NCBI RefSeq assembly: GCF_020523965.1
Contig: NZ_JAJAPX010000006.1
Span: 62,001 to 126,000 of the forward strand
Source: Neotamlana sargassicola
Lineage (GTDB): Bacteria > Bacteroidota > Bacteroidia > Flavobacteriales > Flavobacteriaceae
Reading direction: 5' to 3'
Length of the DNA: 64,000 nucleotides
This document shows, piece after piece, positions 9,331 through 21,136 of this stretch. Below the pieces are notes generated by a model that had not been told where the DNA came from, made no database searches, and saw only the letters and a list, made by a program, of their open reading frames with translations. Made by a program: the position numbers and the translations under genes. How positions within the stretch are numbered: position 1 is the first letter of the stretch; each line of letters opens with the position of its first letter.

Positions 9331-10248
9331 ATGAAACGTAGATATTTTTTACAACAAACAGCTGCAAGCACCACTTTAATTGGTTTGGGCGGATTAGGAT
9401 TAACATCGTTTACTTCAGCAAAAAAACCAACTAAAATAACTATTTTACATACCAACGATGTGCATAGTCATATTGATGCTTTTGGACCAGAAGATGGCAG
9501 AAATGCCAATAAAGGAGGCGTAGCCAGACGCGCAACTTTAATTGACACCTACAGAAAAGAAAACCCAAATACCTTACTGTTAGATGCTGGCGATATTTTT
9601 CAAGGCACACCTTATTTTAATTATTATGGAGGTGAACTGGAGTTTAAGTTAATGAGTAAATTAAAATACGACGCATCAACCATTGGAAATCATGATTTTG
9701 ATAACGGAATTGATGGTTTATACGCCCAATTACCTCATGCCAATTTTGAATTTGTTTGTGCCAACTACGATTTTAAAAACACCGTAATGGATACGCATGC
9801 TAAGCCTTATAAAACTTTTATGAAAGACGGTATTAAAATTGGTGTTTTTGGCATAGGAATTGAACTTGAAGGCTTGGTGGCACCAAATATGTTTAAAGAA
9901 ACAAAATATCTCGACCCGGTTGAAATATCTCAAGATATGACGCGCATTTTAAAAAATAATGAGGCCTGCGATTTAATTATATGTTTATCGCATTTAGGCT
10001 ATCATTATAAAAGCAACCCTAATAAGATTAGCGATTTAAAACTAGCAGCGGCCACAAAAAATATAGACTTAATTATTGGGGGTCACACGCACACGTTTTT
10101 ACCAAAACCTACAGTAACTAAAAATGTTGAAGGAAACAATGTACTGGTAAATCAAGTTGGATGTTACGGATTGTATTTAGGTAAAATAGATTTTTATTTT
10201 GATAACGAAAAGAATAAAAGTGCCAACGGAACGTCTATCCTAGTTTAA
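9331..10248 (+). CDS. Tat-exported metallophosphatase (5'-nucleotidase N-terminal domain)
   Basis: The 305-residue protein starts with a twin-arginine signal (MKRRYFLQQT followed by a hydrophobic stretch). The calcineurin-like metallophosphoesterase motifs follow: HTNDVHSH (Asp-x-His), LLDAGDIFQG, STIGNHDFD, and GGHTHTF near the end. This is the catalytic half of UshA-like 5'-nucleotidases; the other half is the gene just upstream. Tat export suggests that the metal centre is loaded in the cytoplasm. The stop overlaps the convergent membrane-protein gene by 9 bases. Confidence 0.9.
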   Translation: MKRRYFLQQTAASTTLIGLGGLGLTSFTSAKKPTKITILHTNDVHSHIDAFGPEDGRNANKGGVARRATLIDTYRKENPNTLLLDAGDIFQGTPYFNYYGGELEFKLMSKLKYDASTIGNHDFDNGIDGLYAQLPHANFEFVCANYDFKNTVMDTHAKPYKTFMKDGIKIGVFGIGIELEGLVAPNMFKETKYLDPVEISQDMTRILKNNEACDLIICLSHLGYHYKSNPNKISDLKLAAATKNIDLIIGGHTHTFLPKPTVTKNVEGNNVLVNQVGCYGLYLGKIDFYFDNEKNKSANGTSILV

Positions 10249-11016
10249 AATTACAACGTCTGTAATAGCTTTGGGGTTTTTACGAACCTTTAATTTGGCC
10301 TTTCTCAACTTTTGGCTTTTTACCGCCTCGATAGTAGCATATTTAAAAATAAAATAGATACCTACAACATATAACATTCTATCAATCATTAAATAGCTAA
10401 AGCTACTAACATAATATTCATTTACATACTCCAGGATTAAAGAAAAACCAAAACAAGCAACCGACGATAAAAAAAATATTGCCTTTTGTGTTTGGTAATT
10501 TAAATACACTCCTAAAGCAACAAAACCCAGAACAACTAGTACCAAACTTTTAATAGCAAACACTTTTACTCCTAAATCGTCTGGAATAATAGTGAGCAAG
10601 AAACTATAAAGTGAATACAATAAATATATGTTTATTGAAAAAACAAGAATAAGATAACCTGCAATAATTTTATCTATTCGTTGAAATTTAAATTGCGGAG
10701 CAATCATAAAAATTAAGTACCCAAAACTTATTAAATAAAAAGCGTCGGAAATAAAACCAAAACTCAAATCGCTAATAAAAACTCTACTAACGTTTCCGAG
10801 GAGAGAAAACACCAAAAATGAAATTAATGGCAAGTTTAATTTTTTATAACGCATTAAAAAAACGGTCATAAAAACAGGAATTAATGCCACAAACGATGTT
10901 TGTATTAAAAATTGGCTTTTAGAAAAAACTCCAAGTAAATTAAAAAATAAAGTAACTATTAAAACTGCTAATAACAGCTTGCTAAAAACTGGTAGGGTTA
11001 ATTTTTTCACAATCAT
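10240..11016 (-). CDS. Multi-pass membrane protein, YhhN-like topology
   Basis: This 258-residue protein is almost wholly hydrophobic, with about eight membrane helices and a basic C-terminal tail (KSQKLRKAKLKVRKNPK). I do not recognise a catalytic motif. The pattern of short loops and a C-terminal ...FFLSSVACFGFSLILEYV... helix resembles the YhhN (lysoplasmalogenase-like) family only loosely. It is paralogous in layout to the proteins at 11365 and 45280. A good -33/-7 promoter lies just upstream. Function unknown. Confidence 0.7.
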   Translation of the reverse strand: MIVKKLTLPVFSKLLLAVLIVTLFFNLLGVFSKSQFLIQTSFVALIPVFMTVFLMRYKKLNLPLISFLVFSLLGNVSRVFISDLSFGFISDAFYLISFGYLIFMIAPQFKFQRIDKIIAGYLILVFSINIYLLYSLYSFLLTIIPDDLGVKVFAIKSLVLVVLGFVALGVYLNYQTQKAIFFLSSVACFGFSLILEYVNEYYVSSFSYLMIDRMLYVVGIYFIFKYATIEAVKSQKLRKAKLKVRKNPKAITDVVILN

Positions 11017-11364
11017 AATATAAGTAGGTTGTTACAAATTTATAATAATAATTCAATTTCAACGTTAAAAAATGACTTTTTATCGATATTTTTAAAAAAC
11101 CAGACACTTTATCGATAAACGTAAATTAAATTATCAACATTTTAAACCTATAAGCTTTACCTTTTTTAGGAAACTCTATTCCTGTTATGATTTTAACTTA
11201 TTCACAAACGAATTTGCCCCTTTTTAGTTAAATAAAAGTAACTTGAAACACGAAAAATTTTTTCGAAACAATATAAAAGCAGAAATACTGAATTAAATAA
11301 GAGTAATTACTTATAGCAACTCATTAAAAAATTACAAGAAGAAGAAAATATTGGAAAAAAATTA
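11017..11364. other. 348-base AT-rich intergenic stretch without a gene
   Basis: It lies between two minus-strand membrane-protein genes. I see no open frame above 20 codons and no terminator with a clear T-tract. It contains the promoter for the downstream gene at its left end, a repeated TTTATCGATA word (11079 and 11107 areas), and one lone DnaA-box-like TTATTCACA at 11198-11206. Confidence 0.6.
11035..11062 (-). promoter_or_regulatory. Bacteroidota-type promoter for the 11016 gene
   Basis: On the minus strand TTG (11062-11060) is followed after 17 bases by TAAATTTG (11042-11035), a full match to the TAnnTTTG -7 consensus of Bacteroidota. The start codon follows 18 bases later. Confidence 0.5.
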
Positions 11365-12105
11365 TTAACGATTTAAAATTTTAAATCTATTAGCTCCGTT
11401 AACAAAACCAGACTGCAAGTAAAAAAAGTAAAAAGCAAGTAACGTAAAAGTTGATCCTAACACATAGATTAACGACATACTAGACACATAAATATAAGCA
11501 ACATCCATAACCTCGGAAAATACAATAGATAATGAGCCTAAAAATAGGTACAATGATTTCTTATTGTCATTATAAAAATAATTTAAGAGCGAAATAGACA
11601 ACAGCAGCAGCACGATACTATTATAAATGACCTCGAATATACTCTCGAATTCATATCGTAAACTAGTATCGGAGACTAGCTGTAAAACATAAATTAAATA
11701 AATATTTAAAAAAGCGAGGACTATAATATGAATCCATAAATTTTTTAAAACAAATGACATTGATAAAAACTTACTAATTTTTACAATTAAGCATAAATAG
11801 GCTAAATCATATAATATATTCGATACATAGTAATCTAATTTGTAATAAACACTTCCATCTAAATTAAAATCGACGACTGTCCACTCTACAATAAACCCCA
11901 AGACATCTGAAATAGAATAAAATATTAAAAACAAGAAAAACCAAATGTTTTTTTCTTTAGCTAATACCAAATAACAGACAGTAATTAAAGGAACCATAAT
12001 ACTGTCGAAAAATGTAGAAAGAATATAATAACCTAAAAACTCACAAATTGCAAAAAGACAAAAGCAAATCGTTAAAATTGGTATAAATATTTTAGACATT
12101 TTCAT
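11365..12105 (-). CDS. Multi-pass membrane protein, YhhN-like topology
   Basis: About seven to eight hydrophobic helices fill this 246-residue protein. The open frame extends to 12132 only through TTG codons, so I start at ATG 12105; ATG 12099 is equally possible. Conserved charged points within helices include YSISDVLGF, SIVFSEVMDV and the DLAYLCL segment. The KKSLYLFLGSLSIVFSEVMDVAYIY block lines up with KKSLFFVGGIIAIVFSDIFYVLGF of the gene at 45280, so the two are paralogs. Function unknown; possibly membrane-lipid related if the YhhN resemblance holds, which I cannot show. Confidence 0.65.
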   Translation of the reverse strand: MKMSKIFIPILTICFCLFAICEFLGYYILSTFFDSIMVPLITVCYLVLAKEKNIWFFLFLIFYSISDVLGFIVEWTVVDFNLDGSVYYKLDYYVSNILYDLAYLCLIVKISKFLSMSFVLKNLWIHIIVLAFLNIYLIYVLQLVSDTSLRYEFESIFEVIYNSIVLLLLSISLLNYFYNDNKKSLYLFLGSLSIVFSEVMDVAYIYVSSMSLIYVLGSTFTLLAFYFFYLQSGFVNGANRFKILNR

Positions 12106-12179
12106 AGGTAAAATCGTCAATGCACTCAACAAACATAGTTAAAAAACACATATCAACCAATAAAATATCGTTTTATCGA

Positions 12180-15030
<2,851 letters not shown>

Positions 15031-15034
<4 letters not shown>

Positions 15035-15567
15035 AAATCTTTAATCATCCATACGCCACAAGAAAAATGACCTGTATTTCCCAATGCACCTTGCAAGTGT
15101 TTAAAACCAAAATTTTCGTAAATATGTATAGCCGCTTTTAATTGCGATGCAGACTCTAAATAACACTGCTTATAACCCAGTTGCTTCGCAGCTTCAACAC
15201 ATTTAGCAAAAAGTTGTTTCCCGTAACCTTTACCTCTAACTTTAGGTGAAAAATACATTTTTTGTATTTCACATATATCACCATTTGAATCTTGCAACGG
15301 TTTTACACCACCACCGCCTAATACTTCACCATTTTCTTCAATAATAAAGTACACATCGTTACTATTTTGATAGGCTTCATGCATTTTTTTAGTTTCAGGA
15401 TCGGTATACGCTGTACCTTCTAACGGAATTTTAAACTCATGAAAACAGGCGCGTATTACAGCCTCAAGTTGCTCATTATCTTGAGGTTCTATTTCTCTAA
15501 TAACTATACTATCTTTACTCACTTTAAAATGATATTTTTGTAGATATTTTACGGGATGAAGATACAT
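15031..15567 (-). CDS. GNAT-family N-acetyltransferase
   Basis: The 178-residue protein carries the acetyl-CoA-binding signature KVRGKGYGKQLF and a C-terminal KQLGYKQCYLESASQLKAAIHIYENFGF block, typical of YafP/PhnO-like GNAT enzymes. Substrate not known. ATG at 15567 makes the reading frame overlap the divergent ribD start by 12 bases and covers the likely ribD promoter. A GTG at 15522 (protein starting VSKDSIVIREIEP) begins right at the conserved domain and may be the true start. It is translationally coupled to prmC. Confidence 0.85.
15533..15540 (+). promoter_or_regulatory. Probable ribD -7 box
   Basis: TATTTTTG matches TAnnTTTG and lies 15 bases before the ribD ATG. No clear TTG is found at the -33 position. 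The box lies inside the first 12 codons of the divergent GNAT gene as annotated from its upstream ATG. Confidence 0.4.
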
Positions 15568-16539
15568 GAAAAATACATAAAACGCTGTATAGAAATAGCC
15601 AAAAACGGTTTAGGAACAACGAGACCTAACCCCATGGTAGGCGCAGTTATTGTAAAAGACAATAAAATTATTGGCGAAGGTTTTACGAGTCCTTATGGAG
15701 GTAGTCATGCCGAGGTAAATGCCATAAACTCGGTTGCAGATAAAAATCTACTTAAGGAAGCGACCATTTATGTAACACTCGAACCATGTTCACATTATGG
15801 TAAAACACCACCATGTAGCGATTTAATTATACATCACAACATTCCAAATGTTGTTATAGGTTGTATTGACGATAACGAAAAAGTAGCAGGAAAAGGTATA
15901 AAAAAACTCATGGAAGCGGGTTGTAATGTTAGTGTTGGTGTGTTGGAAGTCGAATGTAAATCTTTACACAAAAGATTCTTTACATTTCACAATAAAAAAC
16001 GCCCGTACATTATTTTAAAATGGGCGCAAACTACAGATGGTTTTATCGCGCCTAAAACAAAAAACGAGCAAAAACCTGTTTGGATTACCAATACATTTTC
16101 CAGACAATTGGTACATAAATGGCGCGCCGAAGAACAAGCTATTCTAGTTGGCTACAATACAGTGCTAGCAGATAACCCTAGCTTAACAACCAGAGATTAC
16201 TTTGGGCAAAATCCTGTTAGAATTGTAATTGATAATAATAACAGTTTACCCAAAGACCTCAATATTTTTAACGCTGAAGCGGAAACAATTAGCTTGCAAG
16301 AAAATACGGCTAAGGCTATTTGTAACGAACTATTTAATGCAAATATTAATTCCGTTATAATTGAAGGCGGAAGTAAAACATTGCAAACCTTTATAAATGA
16401 AGGTCTCTGGGATGAAGCTAGAGTTTTTAAAGGCGCCGTTGTTTTTAATGAAGGTATTGAAGCTCCTAAATTCGCGGGAAAATTAATTTCTACCGAAACT
16501 ATCGCAGGAGACATATTAGAAATATACCAAAACAAATAA
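15556..16539 (+). CDS. ribD: Bifunctional riboflavin deaminase/reductase RibD
   Basis: RibD performs the deamination and side-chain reduction steps of riboflavin synthesis. The zinc deaminase half holds HAE at residues 51-53 and Cys78/Cys87 in EPCSHYGKTPPCSDL. The reductase half (about 150-327) contains LKWAQTTDGFIAP, VGYNTVLADNPSLT and the IIEGGSKTLQTFI motif. Length 327 is normal for Bacteroidota. The stop TAA lies in the same frame as, and six bases before, the yigZ start. Confidence 0.95.
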   Translation: MKIHEKYIKRCIEIAKNGLGTTRPNPMVGAVIVKDNKIIGEGFTSPYGGSHAEVNAINSVADKNLLKEATIYVTLEPCSHYGKTPPCSDLIIHHNIPNVVIGCIDDNEKVAGKGIKKLMEAGCNVSVGVLEVECKSLHKRFFTFHNKKRPYIILKWAQTTDGFIAPKTKNEQKPVWITNTFSRQLVHKWRAEEQAILVGYNTVLADNPSLTTRDYFGQNPVRIVIDNNNSLPKDLNIFNAEAETISLQENTAKAICNELFNANINSVIIEGGSKTLQTFINEGLWDEARVFKGAVVFNEGIEAPKFAGKLISTETIAGDILEIYQNK

Positions 16540-16545
16540 CTCTTT

Positions 16546-17154
16546 TTGATTAACGAAGACACATATCAAACTATTAACAAAGCAACAGAACCTGTTTTAT
16601 TTAAAGATAAAAACAGCAAGTTTTTCGGGTATGCTTTTCCAGTTTTAACCGAAGATAATGTTAAACTTAATTTAGAAATGGTTAAAAAAGAACACCATTC
16701 GGCAAGACATTGGTGTTATGCTTACCAAATAGGCACCGAACAAATACATTATCGTGCAAACGACGATGGCGAACCTAGCAATTCAGCAGGTATGCCCATT
16801 TACGGACAAATACAATCGTTTAACGTTACCAATATTTTAATAATAGTGGTTCGCTATTTTGGCGGCGTTAAATTAGGTGTTGGCGGATTAATTAATGCCT
16901 ACAGACAAACCGCACAATTAGCATTAGAAAGCGCAACGATTATTGAAAAAACAATAAATATTAACTACCTAATAACTTTCGATTATAAAAACATGAATGT
17001 GGTAATGCGCAGAATAAAAGAGCACCAAATAAATATTATTAACCAAAAACTAGAATTAAATTGCCAATTAACAATTTCTGTTAGAAAAACAGAATCTGAA
17101 AAAATATTTGAAATTTTTAATTCTATTTTCGAGGTAAAAATCAAAGCAATTTAA
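16546..17154 (+). CDS. YigZ/IMPACT-family protein
   Basis: The 202-residue protein has the UPF0029 N-terminal domain: DKNSKFFGYAFPV, EHHSARHWCYAYQIG, and NDDGEPSNSAGMPI, ending in the FGGVKLGVGGL signature. The C-terminal part fits the DUF1949 ferredoxin-like fold. The only start available is TTG at 16546, because the ribD stop lies six bases upstream in the same frame and the next ATG is beyond the conserved block. Bacterial members are of unclear function; the eukaryotic IMPACT protein regulates translation. The pair ribD-yigZ is one transcript. Confidence 0.88.
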   Translation: MINEDTYQTINKATEPVLFKDKNSKFFGYAFPVLTEDNVKLNLEMVKKEHHSARHWCYAYQIGTEQIHYRANDDGEPSNSAGMPIYGQIQSFNVTNILIIVVRYFGGVKLGVGGLINAYRQTAQLALESATIIEKTININYLITFDYKNMNVVMRRIKEHQINIINQKLELNCQLTISVRKTESEKIFEIFNSIFEVKIKAI

Positions 17155-17155
17155 A

Positions 17156-17554
17156 CTAATCTTCAATTAAGTTTAAAACATAATCTGGAGCTTTAACTGG
17201 CCGCAAAGTTTTCATACTAACAAAAACTAATGTTGTACTTGCTAAGGTCAATATTTCCCCCTTCTCATTGGTTATTTCATAGTCAAATTCTATCTTAGAA
17301 GTTGGTTTATTTTTAAGCATAGTTTTAACCGTAATTAACTCATCATAACCCGCCGATTTTTTATAATTAATATTTAAAGAAACGACAGGTAACATAATAC
17401 CGTTATCTTCCATCGATTTGTAAGAAATCCCTAACTTCCTTAACCACTCAACCCGTCCCATCTCCAAGTATAATGCGTAATTTCCGTGATACACCACTCC
17501 CATTTGATCGGTTTCACCATACCTCACTCTTATTTGTATTTCATCGAATTTCAT
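17156..17554 (-). CDS. YbgC/FadM-type acyl-CoA thioesterase
   Basis: This is a 132-residue single hotdog-fold enzyme. It has the signature ETDQMGVVYHGNYALYLEMG, with the catalytic Asp in TDQMG, and the R-x-E-W-L-R helix typical of YbgC. It hydrolyses short or branched acyl-CoAs in related bacteria. It is convergent with yigZ (one base between the stops). The start is set by ATG 17554, which gives the usual N-terminus. Confidence 0.9.
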   Translation of the reverse strand: MKFDEIQIRVRYGETDQMGVVYHGNYALYLEMGRVEWLRKLGISYKSMEDNGIMLPVVSLNINYKKSAGYDELITVKTMLKNKPTSKIEFDYEITNEKGEILTLASTTLVFVSMKTLRPVKAPDYVLNLIED

Positions 17555-17745
17555 ACTGTATTTTAAATATTTTTTTGTAGTTTCCCTTGCTGGCTAAACA
17601 TGAGAAAAAATTTCTTAAAATTCAAGAGGTATTCATTTTTTTTTTTAGAATTTTGTTCACATATTTGCCTCACTATAAAAGGGGGTATTGAAATTCCATT
17701 TCAATCAATCTTATCTAACAAAAAACCTAAAGAAATTTTTAAAAA

Positions 17746-19173
17746 ATGAGTAAAACTGCGAAATCGGTGTGGAATAATTGTCTTTTATTTATAAAAGATA
17801 ATATTCAGCCCCAAGCATACAAAACATGGTTTGAGCCCATAGTCGCAGTTAAACTCACAGACAACGCGTTGAGTATTCAAGTTCCTAGTAAATTCTTTTA
17901 TGAATGGCTTGAAGAGCACTATGTAAAAATTCTTAAAGTAGCACTTACTAAAGAATTAGGTGAAACTGCCAAACTGGTGTACATTATTAAAATGGAAAAT
18001 ACCTATGGCAACAAACAACCATTTACCGAAAAAATACCGAGTTCGCATAGAACAGCGGTAAAATCGCAAGATGTAGATATACCCTTAAATAATAAAAGTA
18101 GAGAATTAAAAAACCCTTTTATTATTCCTGGTATTCGCAACGTAAAAATTGAATCGCAACTAAATCCTAATTATAGTTTCGAAAACTTTTTAGAGGGAGA
18201 CTCTAACCGTTTAGCAAGAAGCGCAGGGTTAGCGGTTGCTGCTAAACCAGGAGGAACATCATTTAATCCGTTGTTAATTTTTGGCAATGTTGGTTTAGGA
18301 AAAACCCATTTAGCACATGCTATTGGGGTAGACATTAAAGATAAATATCCTGAAAAAACGGTTTTATATATTTCTGCCGAAAAATTTACACAACAATACA
18401 TTGAAGCTGTAAAAAAGAATAATCGTAACGATTTTATTCATTTCTATCAAATTATAGATGTATTAATTATTGATGATGTTCAATTTTTATCAGGTAAGAG
18501 TGGTACACAAGATGTGTTTTTTCATATTTTCAACCATTTACACCAAAATGGCAAACAGGTTGTTTTAACTAGCGACAAAGCTCCTGTTGATATGCAAGAC
18601 ATTGAGCAGCGTTTACTATCGCGCTTTAAATGGGGCTTATCTGCCGAATTACAAAATCCAGATTTTGAAACACGCGTTTCTATATTAAAAAATAAATTAT
18701 ATAGAGATGGTGTTATTATGCCAGATGAAATTATCGATTACATTGCCAAAAACATAAAAAGTAACGTTCGTGAACTTGAAGGCGCTATTATTTCGTTAAT
18801 CGCACAATCTTCGTTCAATAAAAAAGAAGTCACTTTAGATTTAGCACGTGTAATTGTTGAAAAGTTTGTAAAAAATACTAAACGCGAAGTTTCTATAGAT
18901 TATATACAAAAAGTAGTTTCAGATTATTTCCAAATGGATATTGAAACTTTACAATCGAAAACTCGTAAACGCCATATAGTTCAAGCCAGACAGTTGGCTA
19001 TGTTTTTTGCGAAAAAATTCACAAAAGCATCTTTAGCTAGTATTGGTTCTCAAATAGGAAAACGAGATCATGCCACTGTTTTACATGCTTGCAAAACGGT
19101 TGATAACCTATCTTCTACCGATAAACAATTTAGAAAATACGTTGAAGATATCACCAAAAAACTATCGGTTTAA
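17746..19173 (+). CDS. dnaA: Chromosomal replication initiator DnaA
   Basis: The 475-residue protein shows all four DnaA domains. Domain I is at 1-85, a variable linker reaches about 140, and the AAA+ core has Walker A GNVGLGKT (180-187) and Walker B IIDDVQFLSG. Domain IV ends in the DnaA-box-binding KRDHATVLHACKTV motif. The 190 bases upstream hold no cluster of DnaA boxes that I can see, so the origin is probably elsewhere. A phosphatase gene and a methylase gene follow closely on the same strand. Confidence 0.97.
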   Translation: MSKTAKSVWNNCLLFIKDNIQPQAYKTWFEPIVAVKLTDNALSIQVPSKFFYEWLEEHYVKILKVALTKELGETAKLVYIIKMENTYGNKQPFTEKIPSSHRTAVKSQDVDIPLNNKSRELKNPFIIPGIRNVKIESQLNPNYSFENFLEGDSNRLARSAGLAVAAKPGGTSFNPLLIFGNVGLGKTHLAHAIGVDIKDKYPEKTVLYISAEKFTQQYIEAVKKNNRNDFIHFYQIIDVLIIDDVQFLSGKSGTQDVFFHIFNHLHQNGKQVVLTSDKAPVDMQDIEQRLLSRFKWGLSAELQNPDFETRVSILKNKLYRDGVIMPDEIIDYIAKNIKSNVRELEGAIISLIAQSSFNKKEVTLDLARVIVEKFVKNTKREVSIDYIQKVVSDYFQMDIETLQSKTRKRHIVQARQLAMFFAKKFTKASLASIGSQIGKRDHATVLHACKTVDNLSSTDKQFRKYVEDITKKLSV

Positions 19174-19185
19174 AATTATATACTA

Positions 19186-19638
19186 ATGACTAAAATTCTT
19201 ATGGTTTGCTTGGGCAACATTTGTCGTTCACCGCTTGCCGAAGGTATTTTAAAAGCCAAATTACCAAAACATTTTACAGTAGATTCTGCGGGAACATCGA
19301 ATTACCATATTGGTGATGCTCCCGACAGACGCTCTGTGGCTGTTGCAGAAGTTAATGGCTTAGACATTTCAAATTTACGCGGACGCCAATTTAAGGTTTC
19401 AGATTTTGATGCTTTCGATTTAATTTACGTTATGGACGATTCCAATTATAAAAATGTCGTAAAACTAGCACGAAACGACGACGATGTTGCCAAGGTTTCT
19501 ATGATTTTAAATGAAGTATATCCTAACGAAAATTACAATGTTCCCGATCCATACTATGGCGGAGACAAAGGCTTTGAAACTGTGTACAATATGCTTGATG
19601 AAGCATGCACAATTATAGCCAATAAATTAACGGACTAA
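19186..19638 (+). CDS. Low-molecular-weight protein-tyrosine phosphatase
   Basis: The 150-residue enzyme carries the active-site P-loop CLGNICRSP with nucleophile Cys8 and Arg14, and the general acid Asp in VPDPYYGG near the C-terminus. Such enzymes dephosphorylate tyrosine residues, often in polysaccharide export kinases, or act on small arsenate/phosphate esters. It follows dnaA by 12 bases and precedes the methylase gene by one base, so the three genes are probably co-transcribed. Confidence 0.92.
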   Translation: MTKILMVCLGNICRSPLAEGILKAKLPKHFTVDSAGTSNYHIGDAPDRRSVAVAEVNGLDISNLRGRQFKVSDFDAFDLIYVMDDSNYKNVVKLARNDDDVAKVSMILNEVYPNENYNVPDPYYGGDKGFETVYNMLDEACTIIANKLTD

Positions 19639-19639
19639 A

Positions 19640-20353
19640 ATGACGGTTACAGGGCAATTATACTTAATACCAAATACATTAGGAGATAACAATCCGTTAG
19701 ATGTGTTACCAATTACCGTAAAAAACATTATTGATAAAACCGATTTTTTTATAGTTGAAAACAGTAAAGCTGCTCGACGATTTATAAAAAAAATATGTCC
19801 TGAAAAACCACAACCTTCACTAAAATTATTCGAATTAAACAAACGAACAGATTTAAGCGAGCTTCCGAATTTCTTAAGCCCGTGTTTAGAAGGTAAAAAC
19901 GTTGGTTTATTATCTGATGCTGGGTGCCCAGGCGTTGCCGATCCGGGCGCCGATATTGTAAAAATTGCACATCAAAAAAACATTAAAGTTATTCCTCTTG
20001 TGGGACCTTCTTCCATTTTAATGGCAATGATGGGTTCTGGAATGAATGGACAAAGCTTTGCCTTTAATGGTTATTTGCCAATAGATAAAGGTGAACGAAA
20101 AAATGAAATAAAACGTTTAGAACGATTATCATTCGAACAAAATCAATCGCAATTATTTATTGAAACTCCCTACCGAAACAATAAAATGCTCGAAGATCTA
20201 GCGAATTGTCTTGACGCAAGTACGAATATTTGTGTAGCCTGTGATATTACCCTTTCTACCGAATTTATAAAAACAGAAACAGCAAAGTACTGGAAAAAAA
20301 ATATGGTAGACCTTCATAAAAGACCTACCATATTTATAATTCACAAAAACTAA
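19640..20353 (+). CDS. RsmI-like tetrapyrrole-methylase-fold SAM methyltransferase
   Basis: The 237-residue protein belongs to the TP-methylase fold: LIPNTLGD at the start in place of the usual VATPIGN, then LLSDAGCPGVADPG and LVGPSSILMAMMGSG. True RsmI (16S rRNA C1402 2'-O-methylation) is longer and has the GxPxxSDAGTP motif; this one resembles the shorter Bacteroidota paralog often seen beside genuine RsmI. Its exact substrate is therefore unsure. The start is one base after the phosphatase stop. Confidence 0.85.
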   Translation: MTVTGQLYLIPNTLGDNNPLDVLPITVKNIIDKTDFFIVENSKAARRFIKKICPEKPQPSLKLFELNKRTDLSELPNFLSPCLEGKNVGLLSDAGCPGVADPGADIVKIAHQKNIKVIPLVGPSSILMAMMGSGMNGQSFAFNGYLPIDKGERKNEIKRLERLSFEQNQSQLFIETPYRNNKMLEDLANCLDASTNICVACDITLSTEFIKTETAKYWKKNMVDLHKRPTIFIIHKN

Positions 20354-20366
20354 ATAACCTTTTTGT

Positions 20367-21023
20367 TTATATAGCCTTAGCTTTTTTATTCGCCTTCACG
20401 AATGAGGTATCATAACCTGAAAAGCGTTTCATGTAATAACCTACCGTTGTACCATATCCGTCAGCAAAATTATCAAGACCATAACTACGTAAATATTTCT
20501 TCACGCTTCCAGGACCTGCTAAATGTGCCGCAGCTAAAATTCCAGATTCGGTAACCACAGTACCATTAATTCGTCGTCCCACAAAATTCTTAATGTCACG
20601 ACGTAAAATCCACTTATTACGAGCTACATTAGCAATAAATGCTTTTTCCTGTAACTTTGGATTTTTTAAAAATTCATTAGGATTATTAATACCTATTAAT
20701 TTTAGTGTTCCTGCACCAAATTGATATTTACCCAAATATCCAAAGGTATTAACCGAAAAATAATTTCCACCAGACTCTTTAAACGCAAGAGCTTCTTTAA
20801 AACCTACAAACGATTTACCCAAATACGGAGAAAATTCGTAGTCTTCTTGTTCTGTTGTAGCTAAAGACAATACATCGGTATTATCTTCTACAGTATAATC
20901 TAAACTTAACCCTTTTGTAGAGTAATCGTTTAAATTTGGAGTTTCATTATTTTGAAACGCCACGTTAATAAGTACACAAATTGTAAGTGCTATTGTAACA
21001 TACATTGCAATATTTCTTACCAT
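20367..21023 (-). CDS. Membrane-anchored lysozyme-like/transglycosylase protein
   Basis: A single N-terminal hydrophobic helix (residues 5-23) is followed by a linker and a lysozyme-like domain: FKEALAFKESGGNY with candidate catalytic Glu83, then FGYLGKYQFG and a C-terminal AAAHLAGPGSVKKYL block as in SLT-type transglycosylases. The domain should face the periplasm and cut peptidoglycan. Together with mltG just beyond DUF2279 it makes a cell-wall neighbourhood. Database names such as 'peptidoglycan-binding LysM' are common for relatives, but I see no LysM motif here. Confidence 0.75.
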   Translation of the reverse strand: MVRNIAMYVTIALTICVLINVAFQNNETPNLNDYSTKGLSLDYTVEDNTDVLSLATTEQEDYEFSPYLGKSFVGFKEALAFKESGGNYFSVNTFGYLGKYQFGAGTLKLIGINNPNEFLKNPKLQEKAFIANVARNKWILRRDIKNFVGRRINGTVVTESGILAAAHLAGPGSVKKYLRSYGLDNFADGYGTTVGYYMKRFSGYDTSFVKANKKAKAI

Positions 21024-21136
21024 AACTTCTAAATTTTATAAAGGCACTTTATTAAATTCAGCACCTTTTTAAATTTGAGCGTGCAAAGGTAGTGATTTTT
21101 AAAATATCTGCAAAATTTATCGTTAAAAAACCTTTT

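Noticed and set aside
8572-10248. One frameshifted 5'-nucleotidase gene
   Set aside because: Each part has its own export signal and start, and the domain order is reversed, so two real genes are more likely.
11198-11206. DnaA-box-like TTATTCACA in an intergenic gap, as a sign of oriC
   Set aside because: Only one copy is present and no AT-rich unwinding region with further boxes is near; dnaA is over 6 kb away.
12099-12132. TTG start at 12132 for the membrane-protein gene
   Set aside because: Two ATG codons follow within 11 residues just before the first membrane helix.
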